From positions 2,170,001 through 2,234,000 of the forward strand of contig NZ_CP115920.1 of assembly GCF_040412085.2 (NCBI RefSeq): a stretch of 64,000 nt of DNA, in the 5' to 3' direction. The stretch comes from Vibrio sp. CB1-14 (GTDB lineage Bacteria; Pseudomonadota; Gammaproteobacteria; Enterobacterales; Vibrionaceae). Under the pieces are notes generated by a model. That model had not been told where the DNA came from, did not search any database, and was given only the letters and a program-made list of their open reading frames with translations. Numbering within the stretch: position 1 is the first letter of the stretch; every line of letters begins with the position of its first letter. Below are positions 17,253 to 27,603 of this stretch, piece by piece. Position numbers and translations under genes: made by a program.

Positions 17253-18704
17253 TTAAAACAAGTCCTTCAGCTGTTGATATAGCGCTTGATAGACCAAACG
17301 TTTCTTTTTGTATTGTTCTACCGCTACTGAGTTTGGCTCATGTCTTTCAACCAGCTTTGGTGTCGGACAAATGTCATGCAGTGTTGCCCCTTCTAACGTG
17401 CCCAGAATCGCCAGTCTAGCCGCTCCTAGGGCTGGGCCTACATCACCACCTTCACGATAAACTAGTGGCATGTCTACGATATTGGCAAGCATTTGACGCC
17501 AATACTGACTGCGGGCTCCACCACCAATCAATGATACTTCTTCCGGTATATTCTTAGTCACATGCAACGCATCAAAGCCATCAGCGAAAGCAAAGCCTAC
17601 CCCTTCCATTACGGCTTGCGCGAGCTCCAAACGAGTCGTTGTATGCGTCATTCCGAAGAATACACCTTTCGCATCTGGGTTGTTGTGCGGCGTTCTCTCG
17701 CCAGAAAGGTAAGGTAAAAATACGACTTCAGATTCCTTGTCCGCTGACTGCTCAACTTGCTCAATCATGTCACCGACATTGTCGAAGTTCGTGAGTTGGG
17801 CAACCCACTTCAGACACGATGCAGCGCTCAAAATGACTGACATTGTATGCCAGGTATTCGGCAAAGCATGACAAAAGCTGTGCAGCGCAGACTCAGGATT
17901 AGAAATAAAGCCATCACTCACAGCAAAATACACCCCTGATGTTCCAAGTGACAGCATGGCTTGTCCAGGCTGAGTTATCCCAACACCCACGGCTCCAGCA
18001 GCGTTGTCACCCCCACCCGCAATAACCGGAACTGACTGCATTCCCCACTGCTTGGCAATGGATTCTGATAAATAACCGGTGACGTCTTTACCTTCAAACA
18101 ACGCCGGCATTTGCGCTAATGTTAACCCAGTGGCCTCGAGCATTTCAGTACTCCACGCTCTTAACTCAACATCAACCCAACCCGTGCCAGCAGCATCAGA
18201 CAAATCGCTAGCAAAATCGCCCGTCATTTTAAATCGGAGATAATCCTTTGGAAGCAGCACCTTATCAACCTTTGCAAAAACCTCGGGCTCGTGATTTGCA
18301 ACCCACTTCAACTTTGGTGCAGTAAAGCCAGGCATCATAATGTTGCCTGTAATCGTTCTAGAATCCGGCACCAAAGATTCAAGTTCATTACACTCTGCAG
18401 CGCAGCGGCCATCATTCCAAAGGATAGCGGGTCTCAGTACACCTCCATTCTTGTCGACAAGCGTTGCGCCGTGCATCTGACCAGAAAGGCCAATCGCTTT
18501 CACTCGGCTCAAATCAACAAGATCTCGTAAACCTTCAATGGACTCACAAGTCGCTTTCCACCAGCTTTGCGGATCCTGCTCAGACCAGAGTGGCTTAGGT
18601 CGAGACACATCGATCTCCACCGTTGTCGTTGCGAGGATTTCTCCTGACACCGTCATCACAATAGACTTTACACCCGACGTTCCTAAGTCGATTCCAATAT
18701 ACAT
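17253..18704 (-). CDS. xylB: Xylulokinase
   Basis: 483-residue cytoplasmic FGGY kinase phosphorylating D-xylulose to xylulose 5-phosphate for the pentose phosphate pathway. MYIGIDLGTSGVKSI is the N-terminal ATP phosphate loop. GLSGQMHGATLVD and LWNDGRC are xylulokinase-specific. GGGDNAAGAVGVG carries the catalytic Asp near residue 233, and SLIGGGARSQYWRQMLANI is the FGGY C-terminal signature. Length equals E. coli XylB (484). Divergent from xylR with a 231-bp shared control region, so regulation by xylose-bound XylR is likely. Confidence 0.96.
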   Translation of the reverse strand: MYIGIDLGTSGVKSIVMTVSGEILATTTVEIDVSRPKPLWSEQDPQSWWKATCESIEGLRDLVDLSRVKAIGLSGQMHGATLVDKNGGVLRPAILWNDGRCAAECNELESLVPDSRTITGNIMMPGFTAPKLKWVANHEPEVFAKVDKVLLPKDYLRFKMTGDFASDLSDAAGTGWVDVELRAWSTEMLEATGLTLAQMPALFEGKDVTGYLSESIAKQWGMQSVPVIAGGGDNAAGAVGVGITQPGQAMLSLGTSGVYFAVSDGFISNPESALHSFCHALPNTWHTMSVILSAASCLKWVAQLTNFDNVGDMIEQVEQSADKESEVVFLPYLSGERTPHNNPDAKGVFFGMTHTTTRLELAQAVMEGVGFAFADGFDALHVTKNIPEEVSLIGGGARSQYWRQMLANIVDMPLVYREGGDVGPALGAARLAILGTLEGATLHDICPTPKLVERHEPNSVAVEQYKKKRLVYQALYQQLKDLF

Positions 18705-18935
18705 ACCCTCTCCCGCACTTTGTCATATTTGTTTGCAATAATTACGCTGCGCTCAGCGTCTGCCCTTGATACCCGGTAAACGCTATCAATCATAAGCTCA
18801 TGGTCTGTTCAGACAATTACGTTTTTTAGTAGCGTATTTCACGGATTTCACGACTGCGCCCGTGATCACACCGTTTGGTTATTTAGGCTGATAGAATCCC
18901 TCATGGTTTTGGCTAGCACATAAAAAGACACAAAC
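18705..18935. promoter_or_regulatory. Shared control region xylB / xylR
   Basis: 231 bp between divergent start codons, expected to hold both promoters. No XylR site was recognised with certainty. Confidence 0.4.
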
Positions 18936-20141
18936 ATGGATAAACATTTTCGAGTTACCCTACTTTTCAACGCCAACAAGGTTTACGACCGTGAAGTGAT
19001 TGAGGGGATTGGAGAGTATTTGCAAGCATCACAGTGTGATTGGGATATTTTCTTAGAAGAAGAGTTCACTACCAGCTTGGATAACTTCCATAACTGGCAA
19101 GGTGATGGGGTTATCGCTGACTTTGACGACCCTAAAATCGTTGAGCTTCTCAAAGATTCGGACATTCCAATTGTCGGCGTTGGAGGCTCTTACGAAAACG
19201 AAGACGACTACCCCAATGTACCCTACGTGGCGACGGATAACGAAGCTTTGGTAGAGCTGGCATTCCAACATCTCAAAGAAAAGGGACTTGAAAACTTCGC
19301 GTTTTACGGCAAGCCACTTGATGAGAATACCCGTTGGGCGCTTGAGCGTGAGAAGGCCTTCTCTAATATCGTCAGTCGTGAGGGCTATCCTTGCTCCATT
19401 TACCGCGGCAATGAAACCAATCCAAGTACTTGGCAATACGACATGAACCGCTTGGCCGACTGGCTTCAGCGCTTGCCTACGCCTACAGGGATCATTGCGG
19501 TAACGGACTCCAGAGCGAGACACTTACTACAAGTCTGCCAACATCTAAACATTATGGTGCCTGACAAGGTCTCGGTCATTGGTATTGATAATGAAGAGTT
19601 AGCACGATACCTAACCAGAGTGTCTCTAAGCTCTGTTGGTCAAGGTACCAAGGAAATGGGTTATCGCGCAGCAAAAATGCTCCACAAGCTGCTCGAGTCA
19701 AAGCAACAAGAACCGAGAAACAGCTCTGTATTGAAACATGCGCGTGTGATGGTACCACCAACTCAAGTATTTGAACGTCAAAGCACCGACTTCCAAGCAC
19801 TCAAAGACCCTTATGTTATTCAAGCGATGCACTTTATCCGCCACAACGCCTGTAAAGGCATCAAAGTCGACCAAGTGCTGAGCTACGTCGGGATTTCTCG
19901 CTCAAACATGGAAGCTCGATTTAAAGAAGAGTGCGGTCACTCCATTCACCAAGAGATTCATAACTCCAAGCTACGACGCGCTTCTAATCTATTGTCGAGC
20001 ACCTCCTTACCCATAGTCGAAATCGCAGAACTATGTGGCTACCCGTCGCTCCAATATATGTATACCGTGTTTAAGAAAAACCTATCCCAAACACCAAAAG
20101 AATATCGCGAATCAGGTGGCATACAACCTTGCCCTGCATAG
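18936..20141 (+). CDS. xylR: Xylose-responsive transcription activator XylR
   Basis: 401 residues, aligned by eye over its whole length to E. coli XylR. A periplasmic-binding-protein-like sensor domain (about residues 5-275: RVTLLFNANKVYDREVIEGIGEYLQ, GDGVIADFDD, GIIAVTDSRARHLLQVC, VIGIDNEE) is followed by an AraC-type DNA-binding domain (about 295-395) with helix-turn-helices around VDQVLSYVGISRSNMEARFKEE and IVEIAELCGYPSLQYMYTVFKK. It binds xylose and activates xyl genes. It is central to xylB, the ABC operon and xylA, its likely targets. Confidence 0.95.
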   Translation: MDKHFRVTLLFNANKVYDREVIEGIGEYLQASQCDWDIFLEEEFTTSLDNFHNWQGDGVIADFDDPKIVELLKDSDIPIVGVGGSYENEDDYPNVPYVATDNEALVELAFQHLKEKGLENFAFYGKPLDENTRWALEREKAFSNIVSREGYPCSIYRGNETNPSTWQYDMNRLADWLQRLPTPTGIIAVTDSRARHLLQVCQHLNIMVPDKVSVIGIDNEELARYLTRVSLSSVGQGTKEMGYRAAKMLHKLLESKQQEPRNSSVLKHARVMVPPTQVFERQSTDFQALKDPYVIQAMHFIRHNACKGIKVDQVLSYVGISRSNMEARFKEECGHSIHQEIHNSKLRRASNLLSSTSLPIVEIAELCGYPSLQYMYTVFKKNLSQTPKEYRESGGIQPCPA

Positions 20142-20170
20142 CCTGACTTAATAAGCTATATCAAAAAATT

Positions 20171-20199
20171 CCCCTTGCTAGCACCACACTAACAAGGGG
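20171..20199 (-). terminator. Terminator between xylR and the GH3 gene
   Basis: Stem CCCCTTG (20171-20177) / CAAGGGG (20193-20199). Read on the minus strand it ends in a T-run, so it mainly serves the GH3 gene; xylR converges on it. Confidence 0.7.
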
Positions 20200-20252
20200 G
20201 GATGTTTATTGAGTCATTTATTATTGTACGACCAAAAACTCAGCCACCAAGG

Positions 20253-22658
20253 CTAAGCCATGACCTCACTCTCTACCTGAGCAGAGCTCTCAACCTCGAT
20301 ATGGCCCTCACAAATCATTCTCCACGCCCTTGGTAAGACACGAGTTTCACCCTTCAGGGTGACGGTTTGCTTGAATAGAATGTCATCAGAAGATCGACCA
20401 ATCATAATGTCAAAATCACCGGCTTCAACAATACGATTATGCTTGCTGTCCGTGAAGTTGAGCATGTCAACCGGGAGCGCAAACGTAACTTTCTTTGACT
20501 CGCCTGCCTTCAAAGATACCTTGCTAAAGCCTTTTAACTCCCTCACCGGGCGAACGAGCGAGCTATAAACATCACGTACATATAATTGAACGACTTCTGT
20601 GCCGTCTCTATCGCCAGTGTTCGTTAGGGTTAATGACACATCGATAGTGTCTTCATGTTCCACTACTGCATTGGCTACATTGAAGTTTGAGTACGTGAAG
20701 TCGGTATAACTTAACCCAAAACCAAAGTTGTATTTTGACCCGAAGTGATAAGCGATCGGTGTACCACCGCTCTTGAGTTTATGATTGTAGTAATACGGCA
20801 CCGCACCAACAGACTTAGGAATCGATAGTGTTAGCTTGCCACTTGGGTTTACTGTACCAGTTAGTACATCAGCAATGGCATCTGCACCTTCTTGCCCAGG
20901 AGCCCAGCCGTAGACAATTGCCGCCGCTTCTTGCTCTGCGCGTCCTAGATTATATGGTCGTCCGCCAGTGACCAAAACGACCACTGGCTTGCCACTATCA
21001 AGCGCAGCGTCCACCAGAGATTGTTGAATGCCCGGCAGTGAAAGAGACTCTACATCGGAGCCTTCACCGACGGTTCCAGTTTGGAATAGACCCGCCAAAT
21101 CACCGACACACACCACAGCCACGTCAGACTGAGCAATTGCACTTGCGGCATCACCAATCAAGCTTTCGTCCATACTAATCGGTGAAGTCTGCGTTTGTGA
21201 TAGTGCCAAGTCAACATCACCGGGGAATACCGGAGCATTCGCGTGACGCTCCGTTAATATCTCACAGCCTTTTGCATAGAAAGTAGTGTTAAATCGCTCA
21301 GCGATTGCCTCACGAATGGTTTTTGCTACTTTTTCATCACTTTCCATACTCGACAGAATCAGGTGAACAGGGAAGCTGTACCCTCCCAAAAGAGCCAACT
21401 GGTCATCCGCGGTCGCACCGACAATCGCCACCTTTTTCTGTGTATCCAAAGGCAAAGTACCATCATTTTTTAGCAGAACAATTGACTCACTGGCCACTTG
21501 ATACGCAAGTGCTTTGGACTTGGAGTTACTTAGAGGCTCATCGGGTTCTTCGCAGTAAGGGTTTTCAAACAGCCCTAACTCAAATTTCTTAGTTAGAATT
21601 CTTGAAACAATTTCGTCTAGCTTCGCTTGAGAAATAAGACCTTTATCCAAAGCAGCCTGAAGACGTGAAGCGCAAGCATCATCTGGTAGCTCGATGTCTA
21701 AACCGGCGTTAAATGCCAGCGCTGCCGCTTCCTCTTCCGTTGAGGCTACAGCATGATGAGCACGCAGCAAGTCGATGCCACCGTAATCAGCAACAATCAG
21801 TCCGTCAAAGCCCCATTGGTTGCGTAGCACTTCTGTCAGTAGATATTCTGATGAATGACAAGGCTCGCCATCGATATCATGATACGCAGGCATCACCGAA
21901 CCTGCATTGGCAAGCTTTATTGCCATTTCGAATGGCAGCATAAAGGTGTCATTCAGTTCTTTTAAACCAAGATTAACCGGAGCATGATTGCGAGCACCCT
22001 CACTGAAGGAGTGACCAACGTAGTGTTTTAGCGTGGCTAGGACATCACGTTTTTCACCCTGAAGACCGCGCACATAGCTCGTTGCCATAACCCCCACGTG
22101 ATAAGGATCTTCACCTAAAGTTTCTTCGGTGCGACCCCAACGAACATCCCGTGACACGTCTAGTACCGGAGCCAAACCTTGCTGAGCACCCGCCGCTCGG
22201 ACTTGACGACCAATATCTTGCGCCATTTCCTCAATAAGCTTGTCATTCCATGTATGACCATAATTGAGCGACGATGGATAAAGTGTTGCCTCTTTCGACA
22301 TTAGACCTACCAAACACTCTTCGTGCGAAATAGCAGGGATCCCAAGACGAGTTTCTTCAACAAGATATTTCTGTAATTTGTTCAATGCTGCGACACCAGC
22401 CTGAGGCGAAGTCACGTGTGTACCTAATGGTCGAGTAATTTGTCCCAAACCATGTTTCAGACGCTCTTTTACTGGCACACGAGTCTGCTCACTCGCCATC
22501 TCTAGTTCGCGGTCTTGATGGTCGCCGTCCTCTTTGAGGATTAACCACTGCGCCCCAAGTTGGGCAAGTTTTTCTTCATTGGTCATGCGGCTAAGTAAAT
22601 CTTGGACGCGCTCAGTAACAGGCGCTGTACTCTCTTTATAGATCATCGGTGTCACCAT
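20253..22658 (-). CDS. GH3 beta-glycosidase (beta-xylosidase/beta-glucosidase)
   Basis: 801 residues, no signal peptide, so cytoplasmic. The GH3 N-terminal barrel (about 60-360) has KHYVGHS and the nucleophile Asp291 in GLIVADYGG. The GH3 C-terminal alpha/beta sandwich (about 395-630) has VCVGDLAGLFQTGTVGEGSDVESLSLPG and LVTGGRPYNL. A fibronectin-III-like domain follows (about 665-740: VQLYVRDVYSSLVRPVRELKGF). The layout suits a beta-xylosidase or broad beta-glycosidase; the xylose neighbourhood favours xylo-oligosaccharides. ATG at 22658, with a second ATG four codons later possible. A terminator for the upstream transporter lies between, so it probably has its own promoter. Confidence 0.9.
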   Translation of the reverse strand: MVTPMIYKESTAPVTERVQDLLSRMTNEEKLAQLGAQWLILKEDGDHQDRELEMASEQTRVPVKERLKHGLGQITRPLGTHVTSPQAGVAALNKLQKYLVEETRLGIPAISHEECLVGLMSKEATLYPSSLNYGHTWNDKLIEEMAQDIGRQVRAAGAQQGLAPVLDVSRDVRWGRTEETLGEDPYHVGVMATSYVRGLQGEKRDVLATLKHYVGHSFSEGARNHAPVNLGLKELNDTFMLPFEMAIKLANAGSVMPAYHDIDGEPCHSSEYLLTEVLRNQWGFDGLIVADYGGIDLLRAHHAVASTEEEAAALAFNAGLDIELPDDACASRLQAALDKGLISQAKLDEIVSRILTKKFELGLFENPYCEEPDEPLSNSKSKALAYQVASESIVLLKNDGTLPLDTQKKVAIVGATADDQLALLGGYSFPVHLILSSMESDEKVAKTIREAIAERFNTTFYAKGCEILTERHANAPVFPGDVDLALSQTQTSPISMDESLIGDAASAIAQSDVAVVCVGDLAGLFQTGTVGEGSDVESLSLPGIQQSLVDAALDSGKPVVVLVTGGRPYNLGRAEQEAAAIVYGWAPGQEGADAIADVLTGTVNPSGKLTLSIPKSVGAVPYYYNHKLKSGGTPIAYHFGSKYNFGFGLSYTDFTYSNFNVANAVVEHEDTIDVSLTLTNTGDRDGTEVVQLYVRDVYSSLVRPVRELKGFSKVSLKAGESKKVTFALPVDMLNFTDSKHNRIVEAGDFDIMIGRSSDDILFKQTVTLKGETRVLPRAWRMICEGHIEVESSAQVESEVMA

Positions 22659-22739
22659 TTTTTCTTAATCAGAGCAAGCTCGCTCTATATTCTTAGGTTC
22701 TTGTCGCCTTACAATTTGTCGCAAGGCGTTAATTCGGAG

Positions 22740-22763
22740 AAAAAGCCCCGCTTCAGCAGGGCT
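22740..22763 (-). terminator. Rho-independent terminator of the GPH symporter gene
   Basis: Stem 22744-22751 / 22756-22763 (8 bp, one G-U) with a 4-nt loop; on the minus strand it is followed by a T-run. Lies between the symporter and GH3 genes. Confidence 0.8.
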
Positions 22764-22806
22764 AAAACACTTCGTCAGGAGCGACATAGCGTTTTGGGGG
22801 TTCGTT

Positions 22807-24195
22807 TTAACCAAGTTCAGCATTGTGTGAAGCAGGCTTAACCTGTTCTTTTTGCTTAGCATCGAGCGTCAGCATCGCTTTGATTTGATCAAGTTTTGCA
22901 TTGTCTAACTTGTAGAACATCATGAAGATGGCAACCGACGCATAGAACACTCCAGGGATAACCGTAAACAGTAAGTTGATAGCCATTACCGCACTCTCGG
23001 TCTGAGTCTCAGCGCCGCCAACATAACCCGAAGCCGCAAGCAACCAACCTACTGATGCTCCGCCCAGTGCAATACCGAGCTTGATAGCAAACAAATTCGT
23101 CGAAAACACCATGCCGCTGAGCGAACGATTACTTCTGGTTTTCTCATAATCGACGATATCTGACATCATGCTCCATAAGATCGGAGTTGTACTCATCTGT
23201 ACCACACCCAATATGATGACCAATGCAAACACCATAAACACGTTTTGAGGATCAACTAAGAACAACACAGCAGATAGGAATCCTGACGCAACAATTAGCA
23301 CGCGATAAATTTTAGGCTTATCTAAGTGGCCAAGTAGTGGAGCTGAAATCATGGCACCCGCAATGTTGGCTAGCATGCCTGCGACCATAAACATTGTTGC
23401 TAGATCAGGTCGACCCATCACAGTGTTGACGTAGTACATGGTAGACGCCCCTTTTAGCACCACACCGGTAAGGAGAATCACATTGACGATGAAAAGAATG
23501 CGCCATTGATTGTTCTTCATTAGAAGCTTAAGGTCATGAAGTACCGATTGCTGAGCCTCTTGGCTTGGAACGTAACGCTCTTTCGTATTAGCAAAGCTAA
23601 AAAAGAAAAGTCCAATTGCACCTAAGCCCATGATAGCCATTGCACCAAGGTAGCCCTTTTGCACGTCTCCTTGCCCAATGACATCGACCAGTGGTAACGC
23701 CAACATAGCAACAACCAAGCCACCTGCCGTACTCAATGCAAAACGATAAGACTGAAGTGACGTTCTCTCTTTAGGATCATTGCTTAATGCATTTGCCATT
23801 GCGCAATAAGGAACATTGATTGCGGTATACATGAGCGTGAGGAAAATATAGGACACGTAGGCATAAACTACCTTGCCTGTAGGTCCAAAATCAGGGGTAA
23901 AGAATGCTGCCATACAAGCGAGTCCAAATGGGATAGCCATCCACAATAGATATGGTCGATAGCGACCATGCTTTGAGCGGGTTCTATCCACAATTGAGCC
24001 CATAATTGGGTCGGTTACCGCATCAATAAAACGGACAAGAAGAAACATGGTTCCCATGTGTGCCGGTGATAGACCATAAATATCTGTATAAAAATAAGCC
24101 AAAAACAACATTACGGTCTGCCAAACAAAATTACATCCCGTATCGCCTAATCCATAAGCCACTTTTTCCCTTACGGACAACCTAACTGCGTTCAT
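22807..24195 (-). CDS. GPH-family sugar:cation symporter (xyloside/xylose transporter)
   Basis: 462 residues, 12 predicted membrane spans (MFS_2/GPH group: MelB, XynP, XylP). REKVAYGLGDTGCNFVWQTVM is the standard N-terminal block. DAVTDPIMGSIVDRTRSKHGRYRPYLLW is the GPH loop 2-3 signature with the Asp cation ligand. ALSNDPKERTSLQSYRF and MSDIVDYEKTRSNRSLSGMVFS are further family blocks. I choose the ATG at 24195, with GGAG 7 nt upstream, over the TTG five codons earlier. Divergent from xylA and probably co-regulated with it. Strongly similar to the second GPH protein at 32143-33531. Confidence 0.9.
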   Translation of the reverse strand: MNAVRLSVREKVAYGLGDTGCNFVWQTVMLFLAYFYTDIYGLSPAHMGTMFLLVRFIDAVTDPIMGSIVDRTRSKHGRYRPYLLWMAIPFGLACMAAFFTPDFGPTGKVVYAYVSYIFLTLMYTAINVPYCAMANALSNDPKERTSLQSYRFALSTAGGLVVAMLALPLVDVIGQGDVQKGYLGAMAIMGLGAIGLFFFSFANTKERYVPSQEAQQSVLHDLKLLMKNNQWRILFIVNVILLTGVVLKGASTMYYVNTVMGRPDLATMFMVAGMLANIAGAMISAPLLGHLDKPKIYRVLIVASGFLSAVLFLVDPQNVFMVFALVIILGVVQMSTTPILWSMMSDIVDYEKTRSNRSLSGMVFSTNLFAIKLGIALGGASVGWLLAASGYVGGAETQTESAVMAINLLFTVIPGVFYASVAIFMMFYKLDNAKLDQIKAMLTLDAKQKEQVKPASHNAELG

Positions 24196-24525
24196 ATTTA
24201 ACTCCACCAAATTTCGCTTGGAAATTATTCTTCATGGTTAGAGGCGCTTAATCAACTTACCCTATTTGGTTATCAAATTACGATATTTCCCATCTGTGAT
24301 GCTTATCTACAACCGCGACACCCGTGTAATTTTTAATTATTAATAATCAACAAGTTAAGTTCATTACGCATTTTCAACTCTATTTAATTAACGTCAATTT
24401 TGAGAACTAGAGCACATTTAATAAATAGGTGAATTTTGGTATCAAAAATCGTAATTGATGACCCTCTTGAAAAATAACAAGATGAATGCGAACAAAGTCC
24501 ACAACCACGATTTGGAAATTAGGCT
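24196..24525. promoter_or_regulatory. Shared control region GPH symporter / xylA
   Basis: 330-bp AT-rich divergent promoter region. Two related elements stand out: around 24266-24286 (TTTGGTTATCAAATTACGAT) and around 24436-24462 (TTTTGGTATCAAAAATCG, then TGATGACC). Both share GGT(T)ATCAAA-N3-CG in the same orientation and could be XylR sites. Confidence 0.4.
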
Positions 24526-25845
24526 ATGAGTGAATATTTCAAGAACATTAAGAAAATCAATTTTGAAGGTAAGGATACAACAAACCCTTTAGCATTCCGT
24601 CACTATGACCCGGATCGTATGATTCTGGGCAAGTCGATGAAAGACCACCTGAGGTTTGCAGCGTGCTATTGGCACAACTTCCGCTGGCCAGGTGCTGACA
24701 TCTTTGGTGATGGTACTTTCAATCATGAGTGGTTAAAGGCTTCGGATCCAATGGAACAAGCTCGCATGAAAGCGGACGCAGCATTCGAGTTTTATACCAA
24801 GCTGAATGTGCCTTATTACTGCTTCCACGACACGGATATTGCGCCAGAGGGCAACTCACTAAAAGAGTACGTTAATAACTTCCAAACAATGGTTGACGTA
24901 TTTGAGCAAAAGCAAGTAGAAACAGGCATGAAGCTACTTTGGGGTACGGCAAATGCGTTCTCTAATCCTCGTTACATGGCTGGTGCAGCAACGAACCCAG
25001 ATCCTAAGGTATTCGCTTACGCTGCAACACAGATTTTCAATGCAATGAATGCAACTCATCGTCTGGGTGGTGAAAACTATGTATTGTGGGGCGGCCGTGA
25101 AGGCTACGAAACTCTGCTAAATACAGACCTTCGCCAAGAACGTGAGCAACTTGGCCGTCTAATGCAGATGGTCGTTGAGCATAAACACAAGATCGGTTTC
25201 AAAGGCGCAATTCTGATTGAACCAAAACCTCAAGAGCCGACGAAGCACCAATACGACTATGACACAGCAACAGTGTACGGCTTCCTAAAACAGTTTGGTC
25301 TAGAGAACGAGATCAAAGTAAATATCGAAGCAAACCACGCGACTCTAGCAGGTCATAGCTTCCACCACGAAGTGGCAACGGCTACGTCTTTAGGTCTGTT
25401 CGGCTCTATTGATGCGAACCGCGGTGATGCACAACTTGGGTGGGATACAGACCAGTTCCCTAACAGTGTTGAAGAAAACACATTGGTTATGTACGAAATC
25501 CTGAAAGCAGGTGGCTTCACTACCGGTGGCTTCAACTTCGATGCTCGCGTACGTCGTCCATCTACTGACCTAGAAGATTTCTTCCACGGCCATATTGGCG
25601 GTATGGATACGATGGCGCTAGCGCTAGAGCGCGCAGCAGACATGATTGAAAACGATGTGCTTTCTAAAAATATCGCGCAGCGTTACGCAAGCTGGAATGA
25701 AGACCTAGGCAAGAGAATCCTTGGTGGTGACCTAAATCTTGAACAGCTAGCGACACTTTCAGTTGAGAAAAACATCTCACCGGTTAAGGAGTCAGGTCGT
25801 CAAGAGTACCTAGAGAACATCGTTAACGGTTTCATCTATAAGTAG
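24526..25845 (+). CDS. xylA: Xylose isomerase
   Basis: 439-residue cytoplasmic enzyme interconverting D-xylose and D-xylulose. The catalytic pair His101/Asp104 falls in [11 protein letters not shown] at the same numbers as E. coli Xyl[41 protein letters not shown] and [17 protein letters not shown] contain the two-metal site ligands. Length equals E. coli (440). A terminator follows before the GH43 genes. Confidence 0.97.
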   Translation: MSEYFKNIKKINFEGKDTTNPLAFRHYDPDRMILGKSMKDHLRFAACYWHNFRWPGADIFGDGTFNHEWLKASDPMEQARMKADAAFEFYTKLNVPYYCFHDTDIAPEGNSLKEYVNNFQTMVDVFEQKQVETGMKLLWGTANAFSNPRYMAGAATNPDPKVFAYAATQIFNAMNATHRLGGENYVLWGGREGYETLLNTDLRQEREQLGRLMQMVVEHKHKIGFKGAILIEPKPQEPTKHQYDYDTATVYGFLKQFGLENEIKVNIEANHATLAGHSFHHEVATATSLGLFGSIDANRGDAQLGWDTDQFPNSVEENTLVMYEILKAGGFTTGGFNFDARVRRPSTDLEDFFHGHIGGMDTMALALERAADMIENDVLSKNIAQRYASWNEDLGKRILGGDLNLEQLATLSVEKNISPVKESGRQEYLENIVNGFIYK

Positions 25846-25871
25846 TCTCTCGTTATTGTTACTTCTCATTT

Positions 25872-25905
25872 GCCTAAGTTAATCGTCGATTAGCTTAGGC
25901 TTTTT
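25872..25905 (+). terminator. Terminator or attenuator after xylA
   Basis: GCCTAAG (25872-25878) pairs with CTTAGGC (25894-25900), with further internal pairing, then five T residues. Downstream GH43 genes follow on the same strand, so it may tune their level relative to xylA. Confidence 0.8.
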
Positions 25906-25923
25906 AGCTCACTGATTTGGAAT

Positions 25924-27540
25924 ATGACTATGCATCAAATTAATAATCCGGTTTTACGAGGCTTCAACCCTGATCCATCCATATTGCGTGTTGGTGACGA
26001 CTACTACATCGCGACTTCGACCTTTGAGTGGTTTCCGGGTATCCAAATACACCACTCAAAGGATCTTGTGAACTGGAGTCTGGCCGGCCATGTTCTCACC
26101 CGAAAGTCACAATTAGACATGACGGGTATGGATAACTCTGAAGGGGTCTATGCGCCAACTCTGAGCTACTCTGATGGTAAGTTTTGGGTCTGTTATGCCA
26201 ATGTACATTCTTGTAAGGGCGGTACTTGGATGGCAACACCAAGCTTTGTGGTCACAGCCGAAAGCATCGAGGGACCATGGAGTGAACCTATGTCGATTGG
26301 CAACTATGGCTTCGACCCCTCTTTGTTCCATGACGATGATGGCAAAAAATACATGCTAAATATGGTCTGGGATGGGCGTTCAAACACTAACTTCTTTGGT
26401 GGCATAGTCCTGCAAGAGTTCGATGCAGAGGAAGAAAAGTTAATAGGGTCGGTGCACAACATTTTCCCCGGCACACATTTGGGCTGTACGGAAGGCCCAC
26501 AGATGCTAAAACGCAATGGCTACTACTATCTTATCACTGCAGAAGGTGGTACCGAACGCAATCATGCAGTCACTGTATGTCGCTCAAAAAACCTATTAGG
26601 TCCATACGAAGTGCATCCTAAGAACCCGATTCTAACGAGTCGCTTTCAAGAAGATGCCGAGTTATCGCGAGCGGGTCATGGCTTCCTAGTAGAGACACAA
26701 AACGGTGAATGGTACTTGAGCCATCTTTGTAGTCGACGAATCCAGAACCCAGAGGGTTATCAGTTCATCCCTAAATATGACAATGGCTTCTCTATTCTAG
26801 GAAGAGAAACAGCACTGCAAAAAGCCCACTGGCTGGACGACTGGCCATATGTCACATCTGGCAAGACACCTCTGATTACAGTAAAGGCGCCGGAATTGAC
26901 GCCTTCCCTTTGGCCAGTCGAGCAAGAGAAAGACGACTTTGACGATAGTCAGTTAAACATTAACTTCCAAACACTCAGAGAGCCCCTAGATGAATCTTGG
27001 GGATCATTAACCGAGCGTCCAGGTTTTTTAAGATTGAAAGGTCGTCAATACCTCTATTCTCGTTATCAAAACAGCCTTATTGCGCGCCGCTTCCAAAGCC
27101 ACTACGCACTGATTGAAACTAAGATGGAATTCGCTCCTACGTCCCCCTATCAGATGGCCGGGCTATGTGCTTACTACGCGAGAAACGGCCACTACTTTTT
27201 GAAAATGACCAAAGATGATATGGGGCAAAACGTACTACAGGTCGTTGGGAACATTAACGATCAGTATCAAGAATATGGTGAGCCTCTATCCATTAAAGAT
27301 ACCGACACCGTATACATGCGGCTAAGCCTCGAAAAACAATGGTATCAGTTCAGCTACTCCCTCGACGGCGAACGCTGGTCAAATCTCGGCGCCGCTTTGA
27401 ACAGCACTCCGCTATCCGATGAAGGCGGCCCAGATATCTTCCGATTTACTGGAAGCTTTGCTGCACTATTTGCCTGTGATATCACCGGCCAAAATGCACC
27501 TGCCGACTTCGATTACTTTATTTATCGTGAGCTTGATTAA
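25924..27540 (+). CDS. GH43 beta-xylosidase (subfamily 11-like), with C-terminal beta-sandwich
   Basis: 538 residues, no signal peptide, so cytoplasmic. The five-bladed propeller occupies about residues 6-320 with the catalytic triad Asp17 (FNPDPS), Asp131 (GFDPSLF) and Glu190 (CTEGPQM), spaced as in the Selenomonas xylosidase SXA (14/127/186). The C-terminal ~200 residues form the DUF1349/GH43_C2-like jelly roll (LIARRFQSHYALIETKMEF). Releases xylose, and often arabinose, from non-reducing ends of short xylosides. Two in-frame ATGs lie at the start. Paralogue of the GH43 at 30522-32132. Confidence 0.93.
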   Translation: MTMHQINNPVLRGFNPDPSILRVGDDYYIATSTFEWFPGIQIHHSKDLVNWSLAGHVLTRKSQLDMTGMDNSEGVYAPTLSYSDGKFWVCYANVHSCKGGTWMATPSFVVTAESIEGPWSEPMSIGNYGFDPSLFHDDDGKKYMLNMVWDGRSNTNFFGGIVLQEFDAEEEKLIGSVHNIFPGTHLGCTEGPQMLKRNGYYYLITAEGGTERNHAVTVCRSKNLLGPYEVHPKNPILTSRFQEDAELSRAGHGFLVETQNGEWYLSHLCSRRIQNPEGYQFIPKYDNGFSILGRETALQKAHWLDDWPYVTSGKTPLITVKAPELTPSLWPVEQEKDDFDDSQLNINFQTLREPLDESWGSLTERPGFLRLKGRQYLYSRYQNSLIARRFQSHYALIETKMEFAPTSPYQMAGLCAYYARNGHYFLKMTKDDMGQNVLQVVGNINDQYQEYGEPLSIKDTDTVYMRLSLEKQWYQFSYSLDGERWSNLGAALNSTPLSDEGGPDIFRFTGSFAALFACDITGQNAPADFDYFIYRELD

Positions 27541-27603
27541 AGGTCTCGAAGAGAGTCTACAAGCACCGTAACTTTTTAAATTCATACCAATAGAGATAAC
27601 GTT

